A DNA stretch of 64,000 nucleotides, from contig NC_132901.1 in NCBI RefSeq assembly GCF_030463535.1, forward strand, positions 3,801,640 through 3,865,639, given 5' to 3'. Source of the stretch: Salminus brasiliensis (Eukaryota; Chordata; Actinopteri; Characiformes; Bryconidae). A program made the position numbers and the translations under genes. Below are positions 48,060-62,266 of the stretch, in pieces (position 1 is the stretch's first letter; every line of letters begins with the position of its first letter). Under the pieces are notes generated by a model. That model was not told the origin of the DNA and did no database searches. It saw only the letters and a list, made by a program, of their open reading frames with translations.

Positions 48060-50167
48060 AGGTGAATGTGTTTATTATCACTGATGATTCACTCCATTTC
48101 AGAAAGCATTACTGTACATCATACTGACGCTAACAGCTAACAGCTAACAACGGTTCTACCTTCAGTGTTAGAACATGTGGAGGCATCTGGAGCCGAGCAG
48201 AGTCTTCAGAGCTGAAACGATGACCAGCTGTAGCCATAAGACACGTCTCTGGACAACTTGGCTATGATTAGTCAGATTCAGTGGTGGATTTATCTGTTTT
48301 ACCTTCTGTTAAATGAGACATAAAATAATATGTCATATAAACAATTAAACAGAGCCTAAATGCTAACTCCAGCCACACAAGAGAAGGGAGAATGGCTGGG
48401 CAGAGGCTAAAAGCTAATGCTAGACGCAAAATAGCAATCAGTGCTACAGTTATTAGTGCTGAAGGACTGAGATGCTAATCTACTTTTAATAGCTTTGGTA
48501 AAGCTAACGCTAGGCTGACCGGCTACTGACTGTGCTGACTGGACACAGCGAGAACTTAGAAAGCAACACCATCCAGTAAGACTTGAGAATAGTTACAGCA
48601 AATACGTTTGTTCGGATTTGGATTTGCTACAGTTCTAAGCTACGCTACGCTAGGCTAGGTTGTGCTATGGTATGCGGCCAGTCAGTCATATACACTGAGT
48701 AATAACTGACGAGCTCCTTCAGGCAATAAACAGACGCTAACGGCTAACTGCTGCCTCTGAGGTAAAAAAACACTTCATGAGGTAAAACTGATCCATTTCT
48801 GAGTGAATATTGGCAATATGTATCAGTTCTAACTGAATATTGATTATTTTAAAGCTTTAACTAAATCACTTTCACATTACTGTGGTAAAACGTCTGGTTA
48901 TGACTGAGGACTTTAGCTAGCTAACAAGCTAACTAGCTGTAATGGAACGTTAATGGCATTACTTTTATGCTAATGACCTTTAGGTATTAGATAGTGTGGT
49001 TTTAATTAGCATGAGGGAATTGTAGCTACGTAGCTAAGTAACATTATGTTGTAATGAAATCCGACTTTAATGGTTTAAAAGAAGTTTTCAAATCTGAATC
49101 TTTTCACATGGCCAAGCTTTTTCACAACAGCCGTCCCCATTATCAGCCACTTCCCCGAAGTCAGCATTTCCGCCCTAGATGCACAAGATTACCACGTTGT
49201 TGTCATCTATGTCAAATATATCAAATATAACATGGATATTTGACGTAGTTTAGCATGTGATTGTGATTTTTGTCATATTACATTCCCATTAGTTAGCTAA
49301 CTAGCTACGTCTTTTTTCAGTCATTAGCACGGGGAGCTAGCTAACCATAAACGCTCATTCACACCATAAAAGTTTTTCAGGACGGGTTTGTGAGCATAAA
49401 TGTGGGTATTTATTTATACATATTTCATATTTTTATTTAATAGCTTTTTTGTTTTACTGTGGTGATGTTTTCAGATATTTTTAAAAATTTAATTCTATAT
49501 TGGACAAGTTTCTTTAAGTCTCTTTTCACTATACTGTTTTCCCCAAAATGACCCTTGCTGACCATAAAGCAGGGCTGATTTACCGTATTTTACCTCAGTA
49601 ATCAGATTTTTAAAAGGTTTAAAGATGACTGAAGTGCTGTTGATTCAGTATGAATTCAGGGTGCAAAAGTGACACTGAATTATCATCAGATTAGATAATT
49701 GATTCAGTGAATGATTCAATTAATTGATTCAATGAATTAACGTCGACAGTTTAGCATTGACTCAACATCTGTTTAATGACTGATTGCTATCGGAGTAGAA
49801 CTTGGTGGAGGAAGTGACTGATTGGAGAGGTAAGACTTGGCGTTAGTGCTAGATGACTAGTCTGACCTCACGTCTGGTCTCACGTCTGATCTTCACTATT
49901 TCCTTTCCTCAAAATGACCTGTGCTGCATAAAGCAGGGTTGATTTACTATAATTTACCAGTAATCATATTTTTAAAAGGTTTAAAGATGTCTGAGGTGGC
50001 GTCGATCTTCTGTTGATGTTTTGTTAAAATTTCAGGGTTGATTCAGTATGAATTTAGGGAGCAAAATTGACGCTGAATCAACATAAGATTGGATTATGGA
50101 TTCAATGAATGACGTTAACGGCGACAGTTTAACGTTGACTTAACATCTATTCAATGACTGATGAATG
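48060..50167. other. Spacer between modules E and F
   Basis: Copy of the B-C spacer with the two-copy internal duplication. No gene. Confidence 0.75.
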
Positions 50168-52112
50168 CCTCATTAACACACACCTCAAACAGTAATACTA
50201 ACCCCATCAGAAACCTCATTAACACACACCTCAAACAGTAACACTAACCCCATTAGAAACCGCAAACAGTAACACTAAGCCCATCAGAAACTTCATTAAC
50301 ACACACCTCAAACAGTAACACTAACCCCATTAGAAACCTTATTAACACACCTCAAACAGTAACACTAACATCAGAAGAAACCTCATTAACACACACATCA
50401 AACAGTAAGACTAACCCCATTAGAAACTGCATTAACATAAACCTCAAACTGTAACACTAACCCCATTATAAACCTCATTACGACACACCTCAAACAGTAA
50501 CACTAACCCCATTAGAAACCTCATTAACACACACCCCAAACAGTAACACTTACCCCATTAGAAACCTTATTAACACACCTCAAACAGTAACACTAACACC
50601 AGAAGAAACCTCATTAACACACACCTCAAACAGTAAGACTAACCTCATTATAAACCGCAAAGAGTAACACTAAGCCCATTAGAAACCTCATTAACACACA
50701 CCTCAAACAGTAACACTAACACCAGTAGAAACCTCATTAACACACACCTCAAACAGTAAAACTAACCCCATTAGATACCTCATTAACACACACCTCAAAC
50801 AGTAACACTAACCCAATCAGAAACCTCATTAACACACACCTCAAACAGTAACACTAACCCCATCAGAAACCTCATTAACACATGCCTCAAACAATAATAC
50901 TAACCCCATTATAAATCTCATTACGACACACCTCAAACAGTAACACTAACCCCAGTCGAAATCTGATTAACACACACCTCAAACAGTAAGACTAACCTCA
51001 TTAGAAACCTTATTAACACACCTCAAACAGTAACACTAACACCAGAAGAAACCTCATTAACACACACCTCAAACAGTAAGACTAACCTCATTAGAAACCG
51101 CAAAGAGTAACACTAAGCCCATCAGAAACCTCATTAACACACACCTCAAACAATAACACTAACCCCATCAGAAACCTCATTAACACACACCACAAACAGT
51201 AACACTAACCCCATTATAAACCTCATTAACACACACCTCAAACAGTAACACTAACCCCATTAGAAACTTCATTAACACACACCGCAAACAGTAACAATAA
51301 CCCCATTAGAAACTTCATTAACACACACCTCAAACATTAACACTCACCCCATTAGAAACCTCATTAACACACATCTTAAACAGTAACACTAATCCCATTA
51401 GAAACTTCATTAACACACACCTCAAACATTAACACTCACCCCATTAGAAACCTCATTAACACACACCTCAAACAGTAAAACTAACCCCATTAAAAACTGC
51501 ATTAACATACACATCAAACAGGAATACTAACCCCATTAGAAACCTCATTAACACACACCACAAACAGTAACACTAACCCCAGTAGAAACCTCATCAACAC
51601 ACACCTCAAACAGTAACACTAACCCCATCAGAAACCTCATTAACACACACCTCAAACAGTAAGAATATCCCCATGAGAAACTTCATTAACACACACCTCA
51701 AACAGTAACACTAACCCCATTAGAAACCTTATTAACACACCTTAAACAGTAACACTAACCCCATTAGATACCTCATTAACACACACATCAAACATTAACA
51801 CTCACCCCATGAGAAACTTCATTAACACACACCTCAAACATTAACACTCACCCCATTAGAAACCTCATTAACACACACCTCAAACTGTAACACTAACCCC
51901 AGTAGAAACCTCATCAACACACACCTCAAACAGTAAGAATATCCCCATGAGAAACTTCATTAACACACACCTCAAACAGTAACACTAACCCCATTAGAAA
52001 CCTCATTAACACACACCTCAAACAGTAACACTAACCCCATTAGAAACCTCATTAACACACACCTCAAACAGTAACACTAACCCCATTAGAAACCTCATTA
52101 ACACACACCTCA
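50168..52112. repeat. 46-bp minisatellite array 6 (1,945 bp)
   Basis: Same length and variant order as array 3 wherever compared, with no unit gained or lost. Confidence 0.93.
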
Positions 52113-54245
52113 GGAACTCAACAAATGTAAACCCATTACATCACATCTTCACCACCTCATTAAACCCTTCTTATTTTACACCACCTTCATCATCTACTAC
52201 CACACCACATCCTCCCTCACGAACAGGCCCAATTCCTCAGATTCAGACTCAACCCAGAACAGTCCTCCTTACCAACTATCCTACATCACTGGACCTCTTC
52301 ACTGGTTCAGAAGCTCGCTCTTCCACACTCTTCCCTAGACTACAGCTGATCTCTGAGCTGAAACTATCCCTTTAATCAATGCTCTCGTCTGGACTACGGT
52401 GGACTGATGCTAGCGTAGCACTCTTCCTGTAAACCATGTGATCCACCAAGCCCATTTCAGTCCACTTCAGGAGGTGGAAACATCTGCTCATCTCCAGACT
52501 TTTAATTCAGACAAGGCCTTGATTCAGCCCATCTGCTTTCAGCCATCCAGACAAGGCCTTGATTTGGGAAGCTCATACAGTATCTTCATCTAGATGAAGA
52601 AGCGTCTTTCAGAGAAGAGCACAGAAGGTGTATTAGCTTTGACCTTGTCCTGAAACAGTGTCCATATCACTACACACTAATTCAGCCGCTCAGCCATACT
52701 GTCCCCGCCTCACTGAGAGACTACAGCATGTAGGAGTCAGCAGGAGCCCCGTCCAGTATGCTAGCAATACAGCAGTGTGTTGTGTGTATTCATGTTGGTA
52801 GATGTAGAGTGGTCTTCGTAGCCGTGTTCCTCAGCCGGGTCCATTACAACGCATAGCACCAGGAAGCTCCTACAGGAGGAACCTCAACGGTGGGGTGGTT
52901 AGCCTCTGAAGAACTGTAGCATTCAGATAATGGACTATATTGTAGATATTTTCAACAGCTGGACACGTCGGCCGACTGTACGATTCTCAACACAATATAC
53001 TTATATATACATATACTGCCTGTCCACCACTAGATTTAACTAAGCAAATAGATAAGAGCTTCCCATTGGATAATTGTAGCCTTAAGCCACTTGCTAGTGA
53101 GGCTAACCGGCAGAAACGGCTTTAGTTGCTAAGGACAGAGATTTATGGTACAGAGGTAGATCTACTTCACTACTGTACTAAAGTACTAAAATACTGTATC
53201 TGTATCTACTGGAGTATTATATACTTTTTTACTACATATTTTAGTGTTTACATTGTTTATGTGCTGCATCGTTATTCGTTACAATTATAACAAACCATTT
53301 CAAACCCACATCATCACCTCCAGAGCACTAGATGGCGCTGTCACCGGGTTTGATGAAGCCGCCTCAGCATTGTACAGAAAATGTTGAGTACCTGAGTGCC
53401 ACTCAAGTCACTTTTACTCAAGTCTGGGTCTCTAGTGCTTTATACGTGTCTGGTTTAGCCTGCTACATTATTTAGCATTAGACTGTTAGCCAACGTTAGC
53501 CTGACATAAGCCAATGAATGTGGAAGACCCTTATTCATGGATGGGAGACCCGAGTTCCCTTCCTAGCTGAAGGCTACACCAATGAAACTGGGAAGTGAGC
53601 CTCCAAAATGTCTTCAAACCTGCTATGGTCAGGTCTTCTTGCTAACTTCCTGTTAGTGATCATGATGGACTACAGCTGGTAGCTTCTCAACGCCCACATT
53701 ACCAGCCCTGAGTGGACTGACCAACACACAGTACAACGGGAAAGTCCAGGGAGGTCAGTGCAGATCTGAGGAGGACGACTGTAGTAGACGTGTGCTGCAG
53801 AAGAGTGTCTCTACATGCACCAGCTGCATCTCCTACAGACAGCAGCTGAGACAGTACGCCACCTACTGGTCAACAGTAAGTATTACAGAGGGAGAAGATC
53901 TTACAGAGTGAAGCGATGATGTAAAGCTCTCTCTTACAATTTAAAAATAGGATCAAATTGATTGATTGATTGATGTTAATGAGCATTGTTACATCGTTCG
54001 TTTGATCTCCTGTTTTATTTTCTCAGCAAAGACAAACCATCTCATAAAAGCATCTTCCTGTTTTAACTGCAGGTGAACAGAGGACACGCGGACACTGGAC
54101 GGAACTCGCCATGGCAACCGAGCAGCTCTTTCTATTGATGACATCACAATGGTGGAGCTCCCTGTCACAGTCTTCCGAGCTCGGAACTCCTTCACTTCTT
54201 CTCAGGACACTGAGGAAGAGACAAGCTGTCCGACTTGGTCCTGAC
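52113..54245. other. Module F 5' flank, no supported gene
   Basis: Copy of the module C flank. The palindrome is at 52583-52600 and the small spliced frame starts at 53815. Confidence 0.78.
53325..53869. promoter_or_regulatory. Convergent CTCF-like motif pair, module F
   Basis: The + motif is at 53325-53338 and the - motif at 53856-53869. Confidence 0.45.
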
Positions 54246-54813
54246 GTTTGTCTTAGCGATTGACTTAGCAGCAGTCGTAGCGGTTCACTTAGCGATAGTC
54301 TTAGTGAACGTCTTAGTGGTAGTCTTAGCGACAGTCTTAGTGATTGTCTTAGTGACAGTTTTAGTCTCACTGACTGGCTTAGCGATTTAGTGACTACCGT
54401 AGTTATTGGCTTGGTCACAGCCTTAGCTATTAGCTTAGTCATAGTCTTAGAGACTAAACTGGTGATTGTCCTAGCGACAGTCTCACTGATTGGCTTAGCG
54501 ACTTAGCGACTGTCGTAGTTTTTGGCTTAGTCACAGTCTTAGCTACTACCTTAATCATAGTCTTAGAGACTAACTCAGTGATTGTCTTAGAGACAGTCTT
54601 AGGGATTGTCCTAGCCACTGGCTTAGTGACAGTTTTAGCTGTTGGCTTAGCATTAGACTTAGCCACTGGTTTAGCTTATAGTATTAGTGACTAGCTTAGC
54701 AATAGCGTTAGAGACAGTCTTAGCTATTGGCTTAGTCACATTCTTAGCTGTTGGCTTAGCGACAGTATTAGCAACTGGCTTAGCCACAGTGTTAGTTATT
54801 GTCTTAGCTGTAG
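54246..54813. repeat. 12-bp minisatellite, module F (long form)
   Basis: Copy of the module C array. Confidence 0.88.
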
Positions 54814-55093
54814 GGAATTGCAGGTTCTTCATCCAGCAGTAGATGATGGAGCAGGAGTCTACAGCTACAGGTCATTCATACAGTTCTGCTGGAATCTGAT
54901 CTTACAGATCCACACTTTGTTGCTTTGATTAGATTTTAGATTTAGGTCTCGGGATCCATGTTTACTCTCTGTGATGTGAACTGGAATAAGCTCTGTTAGG
55001 AGCTTCATTAAGAGCTAAGAGAATTGTAGGCACTACCTACTCCATTCTAGACGTCAGTCTGTACAGACTCCAACCCTTATGTCCTGTATTTAG

Positions 55094-56910
55094 ATGTTGG
55101 GCGGCGAAAGAGGAAAAGAAAGGAGGAGGGCAGCCAGAGGTTCTCACAGAGAACAACCGAGGTTGCCAGAAGTAAAAGCCCGGTAAGGAAGAGAAGGAAG
55201 GGAGAAGTTAGCCAGCCCAAGATAATGACCAGAAGACAGCGGAGCGACATCAAGCCAGGTTAGCTCATTGGCCAGACCACTGCACACAAGGAAGTGGTCC
55301 AGTATTTAGTGCAATAGCCTGTGCTGCTAATAGATAGACTCCTGAGAGATGATGGGGAGAGAGCTGATGTTCAGCTTCAACACTGTTTGTTTTCCACAGA
55401 CACTTTTGCCTCTCTCTACGTCACTGGAGAGAAACTGGGAGAAGGAGGCTTCGGCGCCGTCTTCGAGGGAACCCGGGTTTCCGACGGCCTACAGGTTCTT
55501 AAATCACCCCTCCAGAACTTCATTATCTCATCTGTTCCCTTTTCAGTCCTCATAACATTCACACCTCGTCTCCTCTCTGTCTGCAGGTGGCCGTTAAATT
55601 CGTCACCAAGCGGGACGACGATGAATACGTCCAATGCGTAAGTGCACCTGGAAGCCAGGTTTTACTGTCCGATCACACATCACGCTCCCAGACTTCACTG
55701 CACTCACCTTTCCACCAACCTTGCCCTGCGTTTCTGTTCTTCCAGCCTGTTCAGCTCAGGACCGTGCCCATGGAGGTGGCTCTAATGAACAGGATGAGCC
55801 AGCCACCCACCAGCAATGTGGTGAAGCTCATCGAGTGGTTCGACGAGCCTGAGCGCTACATCCTGGTCCTGGAGCGCCCAGATCCTTGCCAGGACTTGCA
55901 GTCCTTGATCGACCAGTGGGGAGGTTCGGTAAGTGAAGAGATAGCCAGGGACATCATGCTCCAGACGGTGGAGGCAGCAAGAACGTGCCAGAAGCGAGGT
56001 GTCCTGCACAGAGACATCAAACTGGAGAACTTCCTGATCAACACAGACACCTCAGAGATCAAGCTGATCGACTTCGGCTGCGGGGACTGGGTCAAGAAAG
56101 GCGGATACCGTGAATTTGCAGGTAAACTGGAGTCTAGGGACGAAATTTACACGTTACCTTAGAAACATGAGTCTGAGAGGACCCATGTGTCCCTCTCATG
56201 GCCACTTCACTGGAAAGGTAACGAGCTGGACGCTCTTCTTCTTTTATGTTCTCAGGCACCTTTCAGTACTGCCCCCCAGAGTTCTTTCTAAAGGGGAGGT
56301 ACCACGCCAGTCCTGCGACAGTCTGGTCTCTAGGAGTCCTACTGTTCAGGCTGGTTAGTGGACACCTTCCCTTTACAGACGAGCAGGAAATCGTGGAGGG
56401 GCTTCTGAGCTTCAAGGACCACCTATCCAATGGTGAGATATCTGAGAGCCTCCTCGAGAGACTCTTAGAAGTTCAGGACGACGTGTTCTGCACGGTCGTC
56501 TTTCTGAAATGTACTTAAGTATCTCTCTCACATCCAATCCAATCCCGTCCCTCTGCACAGAATGCTGCAATCTGATTAGGAGGTGTCTGCAGCGCAACCC
56601 ATCCCAGAGGCCCAAAGTGAAGCAGATCCTGAAGCACGACTGGTTCCAGTGCAGCGTTCCTACCGAGGATCAGGTTAGCCATGGAAAATGAGAATGACTG
56701 CTTAGAGAAAAAACAGTAGAAGCTAAAATATCTAGAGTTGTGATCGAGGAGGCGAAGGAAAGAAAAACTACTAGAAATGAAGAGGAAGATCTGAATTTTA
56801 AGGATTTCTGATCCTTAGACGTGCTTCCGTCTCCAATGCGTATCTCCTGGGTTGTGTTTCAGGTCCTGAGAACAGAGCAGCCTTCAGAGCAGAGGAGACA
56901 AACCGTCTGA
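55094..56910 (+). CDS. PIM-family serine/threonine protein kinase, copy F (twin of C)
   Basis: Exons: 55094-55258, 55400-55494, 55587-55637, 55746-56121, 56256-56432, 56561-56673 and 56863-56910. The internal ATG is at 55225 and the candidate upstream exon is 54843-54870. The protein is identical to A and C. It shares with C the silent GTA codon that makes an internal TCG|GTAAGT donor at 55929. The one difference from C that I found is in intron 5: G at 56498 against A at 26923. B and D also have G there, while A has A. This shows that F is not a pure digital copy of C. Confidence 0.9.
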
Positions 56911-56938
56911 AGTTGGCCCGTTTCATCAACAGGTAAAA

Positions 56939-57257
56939 ATGGGTATAAGGAGCTCCAGCGTTGAGCTGTGGAGCTGTGGAGCTGTGCTTTATGGAATGAT
57001 GGTGCTCCATCCAATAAGTCTGGGATGAGTTGGGGATGAGGTGAGTTGGTGATAATCCTGAGCTGACTAACGCTCTCGTCACTGAATGCAATCAAATTCT
57101 CACAGCAGTGCTCCTCCAAATTTTAGTAGAAAGGTGTCTTCCCTGGCAGTAGAGAGAGTTACCCCAACAAAAGCAGGATCAACTCTTTTAAATGCCGTTA
57201 ATTTTGGAAGAAGCAGTGAATGAACAGGCGTCCCAATACTTTTGTCAATATAGTGTA
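56939..57257 (-). mobile_element. MITE-type repeat fragment, module F
   Basis: Copy of 27364-27682, including the GGTGTCTTCC variant. Confidence 0.55.
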
Positions 57258-57746
57258 GAGTCCCTAAAGTCTTTACAGGAAGCCCCAGCAGTGTGTGTAG
57301 CTGGGAATGGGTACACTTGACGTGCTTTGTCTTGCTTAAGGAAATTCCCATGTAAGGCTGGGAACTGTTTACCCTCGTCTTAATGACGACGACTCCGTCT
57401 GATAAATGATGAGAGTGAACGGCGGATTCTGGAAGGTGGGAAAGTTCACCACTGGTTTAATCTGCTGCTGTCTTAGAGGCCTGACACCAGTGTTTGTGGA
57501 AATGGGGGTCAGCAGAGCTCCGAGAGGGGGGCGGGACAGAGGGCCAGTTCACTCTTACAGTGAAGATGACCTCATTCCCTTTAAGCGCTAAGCGCTCCCC
57601 ACTTCTCGTAGAGCTTAGAAGCCTTTTTTTGGACAGAAGCACCAAACAGTGTATGAACCAAAAGCCTGTGAAGCGGTTAGCCTTTAGCTCACTGCTGCGC
57701 TGAGTAGAAGCTGCTGCTGCTGCTGTGTTGATTGTGTGTGTTTCAG

Positions 57747-58749
57747 GATTCCTCCTTTCCTCCATCCTTGGTTGCCTGGTTCCTCCAGAACTCATCCCTA
57801 GGTCATGCCATCTGCCAACTCCCGCCCCTTCTAGCCTTGACTCTGCCCCATCACTTTTTCCTCACTCCATGCCTTCACCTTCCCCTCTGGCCACACCTCG
57901 GACCGCTGCTCGAACCTTCGCACGTCTTCTGCCCTTAATCTGCGGACCCTCCTAGGCGTAGAGCTTATTCCCCGAGCTCCGCTGCTCCCTCTCGCTGCAG
58001 TACCTCAGTTCCCTCAACCGTAGTCCATGCGCCCCTCCACTGTCAGTGCCTGGAGTAGAAGCCTCTGGACTGGCTCCTCCATTCTGCACGACTCCCCAGG
58101 TGCGTCGTCTTGCTGACCCGTCGCAGGATCGGCTGACCCTCCCTCGGCTTTCTCAGCTTTCCGTTATTCTGCTGTCTTCTAGCAGCCGGTCTCCACATTA
58201 CGTCCGTCGTTAGTAAGAAGTACGTGTAGAAGTAAGGAAGGACTAAGAAGTACTTTTCCACAATCCGGCGTCAACCAGAGGAGGATGGGTTCCCCTACTG
58301 AGCCTGGGTTCCTCTCAAGGTTTCTTCCTGGCTTCTCAGGGAGTTTTTCCTTGCCACCGTTGCCCTCGGCTTGCTCCTTAGGGGTCTAGGCCCGGATTCT
58401 AGCCTTATTCACTAGCGACACAACAGGCTAAATTCAATGGAGTATTTAATCGGACGTCCGTCTTACTTATCTGACCTCCATACTTTCAACCCCCACCCCC
58501 CTTACAGCCCCCTCTCATATTATCAGAAGCTGATGGCATGGTCTGAACTAACAGACTTATCCTCTGACCAATCTGACCTCCTATAAATTCCAGCTCCGTC
58601 CTTCTCCCACCAAGCAGAAGCCACCTGAGCTCCAGCCCAGAGTTCTCAGAGTTCTCCCCCTTCCCTTACAGTCTCCTCCCATATGATCAGAAGCTGATGG
58701 CCTGGTCTGAACGCCCCTGATCAAAATAAAGATTTTTAGAGCACTGCTC
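57747..58749 (+). other. Probable terminal 3'-UTR exon of kinase F
   Basis: Copy of 28172-29174. Confidence 0.5.
58725..58730 (+). terminator. Poly(A) signal AATAAA, kinase F
   Basis: Conserved signal. Confidence 0.65.
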
Positions 58750-60496
58750 AGGTGAATGTGTTTATTATCACTGATGATTCACTCCATTTCAGAAAGCATT
58801 ACTGTACATCATACTGACGCTAACAGCTAACAGCTAACAACGGTTCTACCTTCAGTGTTAGAACATGTGGAGGCATCTGGAGCCGAGCAGAGTCTTCAGA
58901 GCTGAAACGATGACCAGCTGTAGCCATAAGACACGTCTCTGGACAACTTGGCTATGATTAGTCAGATTCAGTGGTGGATTTATCTGTTTTACCTTCTGTT
59001 AAATGAGACATAAAATAATATGTCATATAAACAACTAAACAGAGCCTAAATGCTAACTCCAGCCACACAAGAGAAGGGAGAATGGCTGGGCAGAGGCTAA
59101 AAGCTAATGCTAGACGCAAAATAGCAATCAGTGCTACAGTTATTAGTGCTGAAGGACTGAGATGCTAATCTACTTTTAATAGCTTTGGTAAAGCTAACGC
59201 TAGGCTGACCGGCTACTGACTGTGCTGACTGGACACAGCGAGAACTTAGAAAGCAACACCATCCAGTAAGACTTGAGAATAGTTACAGCAAATACGTTTG
59301 TTCGGATTTGGATTTGCTACAGTTCTAAGCTACGCTACGCTAGGCTAGGCTGTGCTATGGTATGCGGCCAGTCAGTCATATACACTGAGTAATAACTGAC
59401 GAGCTCCTTCAGGCAATAAACAGACGCTAACGGCTAACTGCTGCCTCTGAGGTAAGAAAACACTTCATGAGGTAAAAATGATCCATTTCTGAGTGAATAT
59501 TGGTAATATGTATCAGTTCTAACTGAATATTGATTATTTTAAAGCTTTAACTAAATCACTTTCACATTACTGTGGTAAAACGTCTGGTTATGACTGAGGA
59601 CTTTAGCTAGCTAACAAGCTAACTAGCTGTAATGGAACGTAATGGCATTACTTTTATGCTAATGACCTTTAGGTATTAGATAGTGTGGTTTTAATTAGCA
59701 TGAGGGAATTGTAGCTACGTAGCTAAGTAGCATTATGTTGTAATGAAATCCGACTTTAATGGTTTAAACGAAGTTTTCAAATCTGAATCTTTTCACATCG
59801 CCAAGCTTTTTCACAACAGCCGTCCCCATTATCAGCCACTTCCCCGAAGTCAGCATTTCCGCCCTAGATGCACAAGATTACTACGTTGTTGTCATCTATG
59901 TCAAATATATCAAATATATCATGGATATTTGACGTAGTTTAGCATGTGATTGTGATTTTTGTCATATTACATTCCCATTAGTTAGCTAACTAGCTACGTC
60001 TTTTTTCAGTCATTAGCACGGGGAGCTAGCTAACCATAAACGCTCATTCACACCATAAAAGTTTTTCAGGACGGGTTTGTGAGCATAAATGTGGGTATTT
60101 ATTTATACATATTTAATATTTTTATTTAATAGCTTTTTTGTTTTACTGTGGTGATGTTTTCAGATATTTTAAAACATTTTTATTCTATATTTGACAAGTT
60201 TCTTTAAGTCTCTTTTCACTATACTGTTTTCCCGAAAAATGACCCTTGCTGACCATAAAGCAGAGCTGATTTACCGTATTTTACCTCAGTAATCAGATTT
60301 TTAAAAGGTTTAAAGATGTCTGAGGTGGCGTCAATCTTCTGTTGATGTTTTGTTAAAATTTCAGGGTTGATTCAGTATGAATTTAGGGAGCAAAATTGAC
60401 GATGAATAAACATAAGATTGGATTATTGATTCAATGAATGACGTTAACGGCGACAGTTTAACGTTGACTTAACATCTATTCAATGACTGATGAATG
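58750..60496. other. Spacer between modules F and G (single-copy version)
   Basis: Copy of the C-D spacer with the collapsed internal duplication. No gene. Confidence 0.75.
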
Positions 60497-62266
60497 CCTC
60501 ATTAACACACACCTCAAACAGTAACACTAACCCCACCAGAAACCTCATTAACACACACCACAAACATTAACACTAACCCCATCAGAAACCTCCTTAACAC
60601 ACCTGAAACATTAACACTAACCCATCAGAAACATCATTAACACACACCTCAAACAGTAATACTAACCCCATCAGAAACCTCATTAACACACACCTCAAAC
60701 ATTAACACTAACCCCATCAGAAACCTCATTAACACACCTGAAACATTAACACTAACCCATCAGAAACATCATTAACACACACCTCAAACAGTAACACTAA
60801 CCCCATCAGAAACCTCATTAACACACACCTCAAACAGTAAGACTAACCCCATGAGAAACTTCATTAAAACACACCTCAAACAGTAACACTAACCCCATTA
60901 GAAACCTTATTAACACACCTCAAACAGTAACACTAACATCAGAAGAAACCTCATTAACACACACCTCAAACAGTAAGACTAACCTCATTAGAAACCGCTA
61001 AGAGTAACACTAAGCCCATCAGAAACTTCATTAACACACACCTCAAACAATAACACTAACCCCATTAGAAACCTCATTAACACACACCTCAAACAGTAAC
61101 ACTAACCCCATTAGATACCTCATTAACACACACCTCAAACATTAACACTAACCCCATTAGAAACTGCATTAACATAAAACTCAAACTGTAACACTAACCT
61201 CATTATAAACCTCATTACGACACACCTCAAACAGTAACACTAACCCCATTAGAAACCTCATTAACACACACCTCAGAAATTCCTACTAACCCCATTAGAA
61301 ACCTCATTAACACACACCTCAAACAGTAACACTTACCCCATTAGAAACCTTATTAACACACCTCAAACAGTAACACTAACACCAGAAGAAACCTCATTAA
61401 CACACACCTCAAACAGTAAGACTAACCTCATTAGAAACCGCAAAGAGTAACACTAAGCCCATCAGAAACTTCATTAACACACACCTCAAACAATAACACT
61501 AACCCCATTAGAAACCTCATTAACACACCTCAAACAATAACATTAACCCCATTAGAAACCTCATTAACACACACCTCAAACAGTAACACTAACCCCATTA
61601 GAAACCTCATTAACACACACCACAAACAGTAACAATAACCCCATTAGAAACCTCATTAACACACACCTCAAACAGTAACACTAACCCCATTAGAAACCTC
61701 ATTACCACGCACCGCAAACAGTAATACTAACCCCATGAGAAACTTCATTAACACACACCTCAAACATTAACACTCACCCCATTAGAAACCTCATTAACAC
61801 ACACCTCAAACTGTAACACTAACCCCAGTAGAAACCTCATTACCACGCACCGCAAACAGTAATACTAACCCCATGAGAAACTTCATTAACACACACCTCA
61901 AACAGTAAAACTAACCCCATTAGATACCTCATTAACACACACCTCAAACAGTAAGAATATCCCCATGAGAAACTTCATTAACACACACCTCAAACAGTAA
62001 CACTAACCCCATTAGAAACCTTATTAACACACCTTAAACAGTAACACTAACCCCATTAGATACCTCATTAACACACACCTTAAACAGTAACACTAACCCC
62101 ATTAGAAACCTCATTAACACACACATCAAACAGTAACACTAACCCCATTAGAAACCTCATTAACACACACCTCAAACATTAACACTAACCCCATTAGAAA
62201 CCTCATTAACACACACCTCAAACATTAACACTAACCCCATTAGAAACCTCATTAACACACACCTCA
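60497..62266. repeat. 46-bp minisatellite array 7 (1,770 bp)
   Basis: Same length and variant order as array 4. Confidence 0.93.
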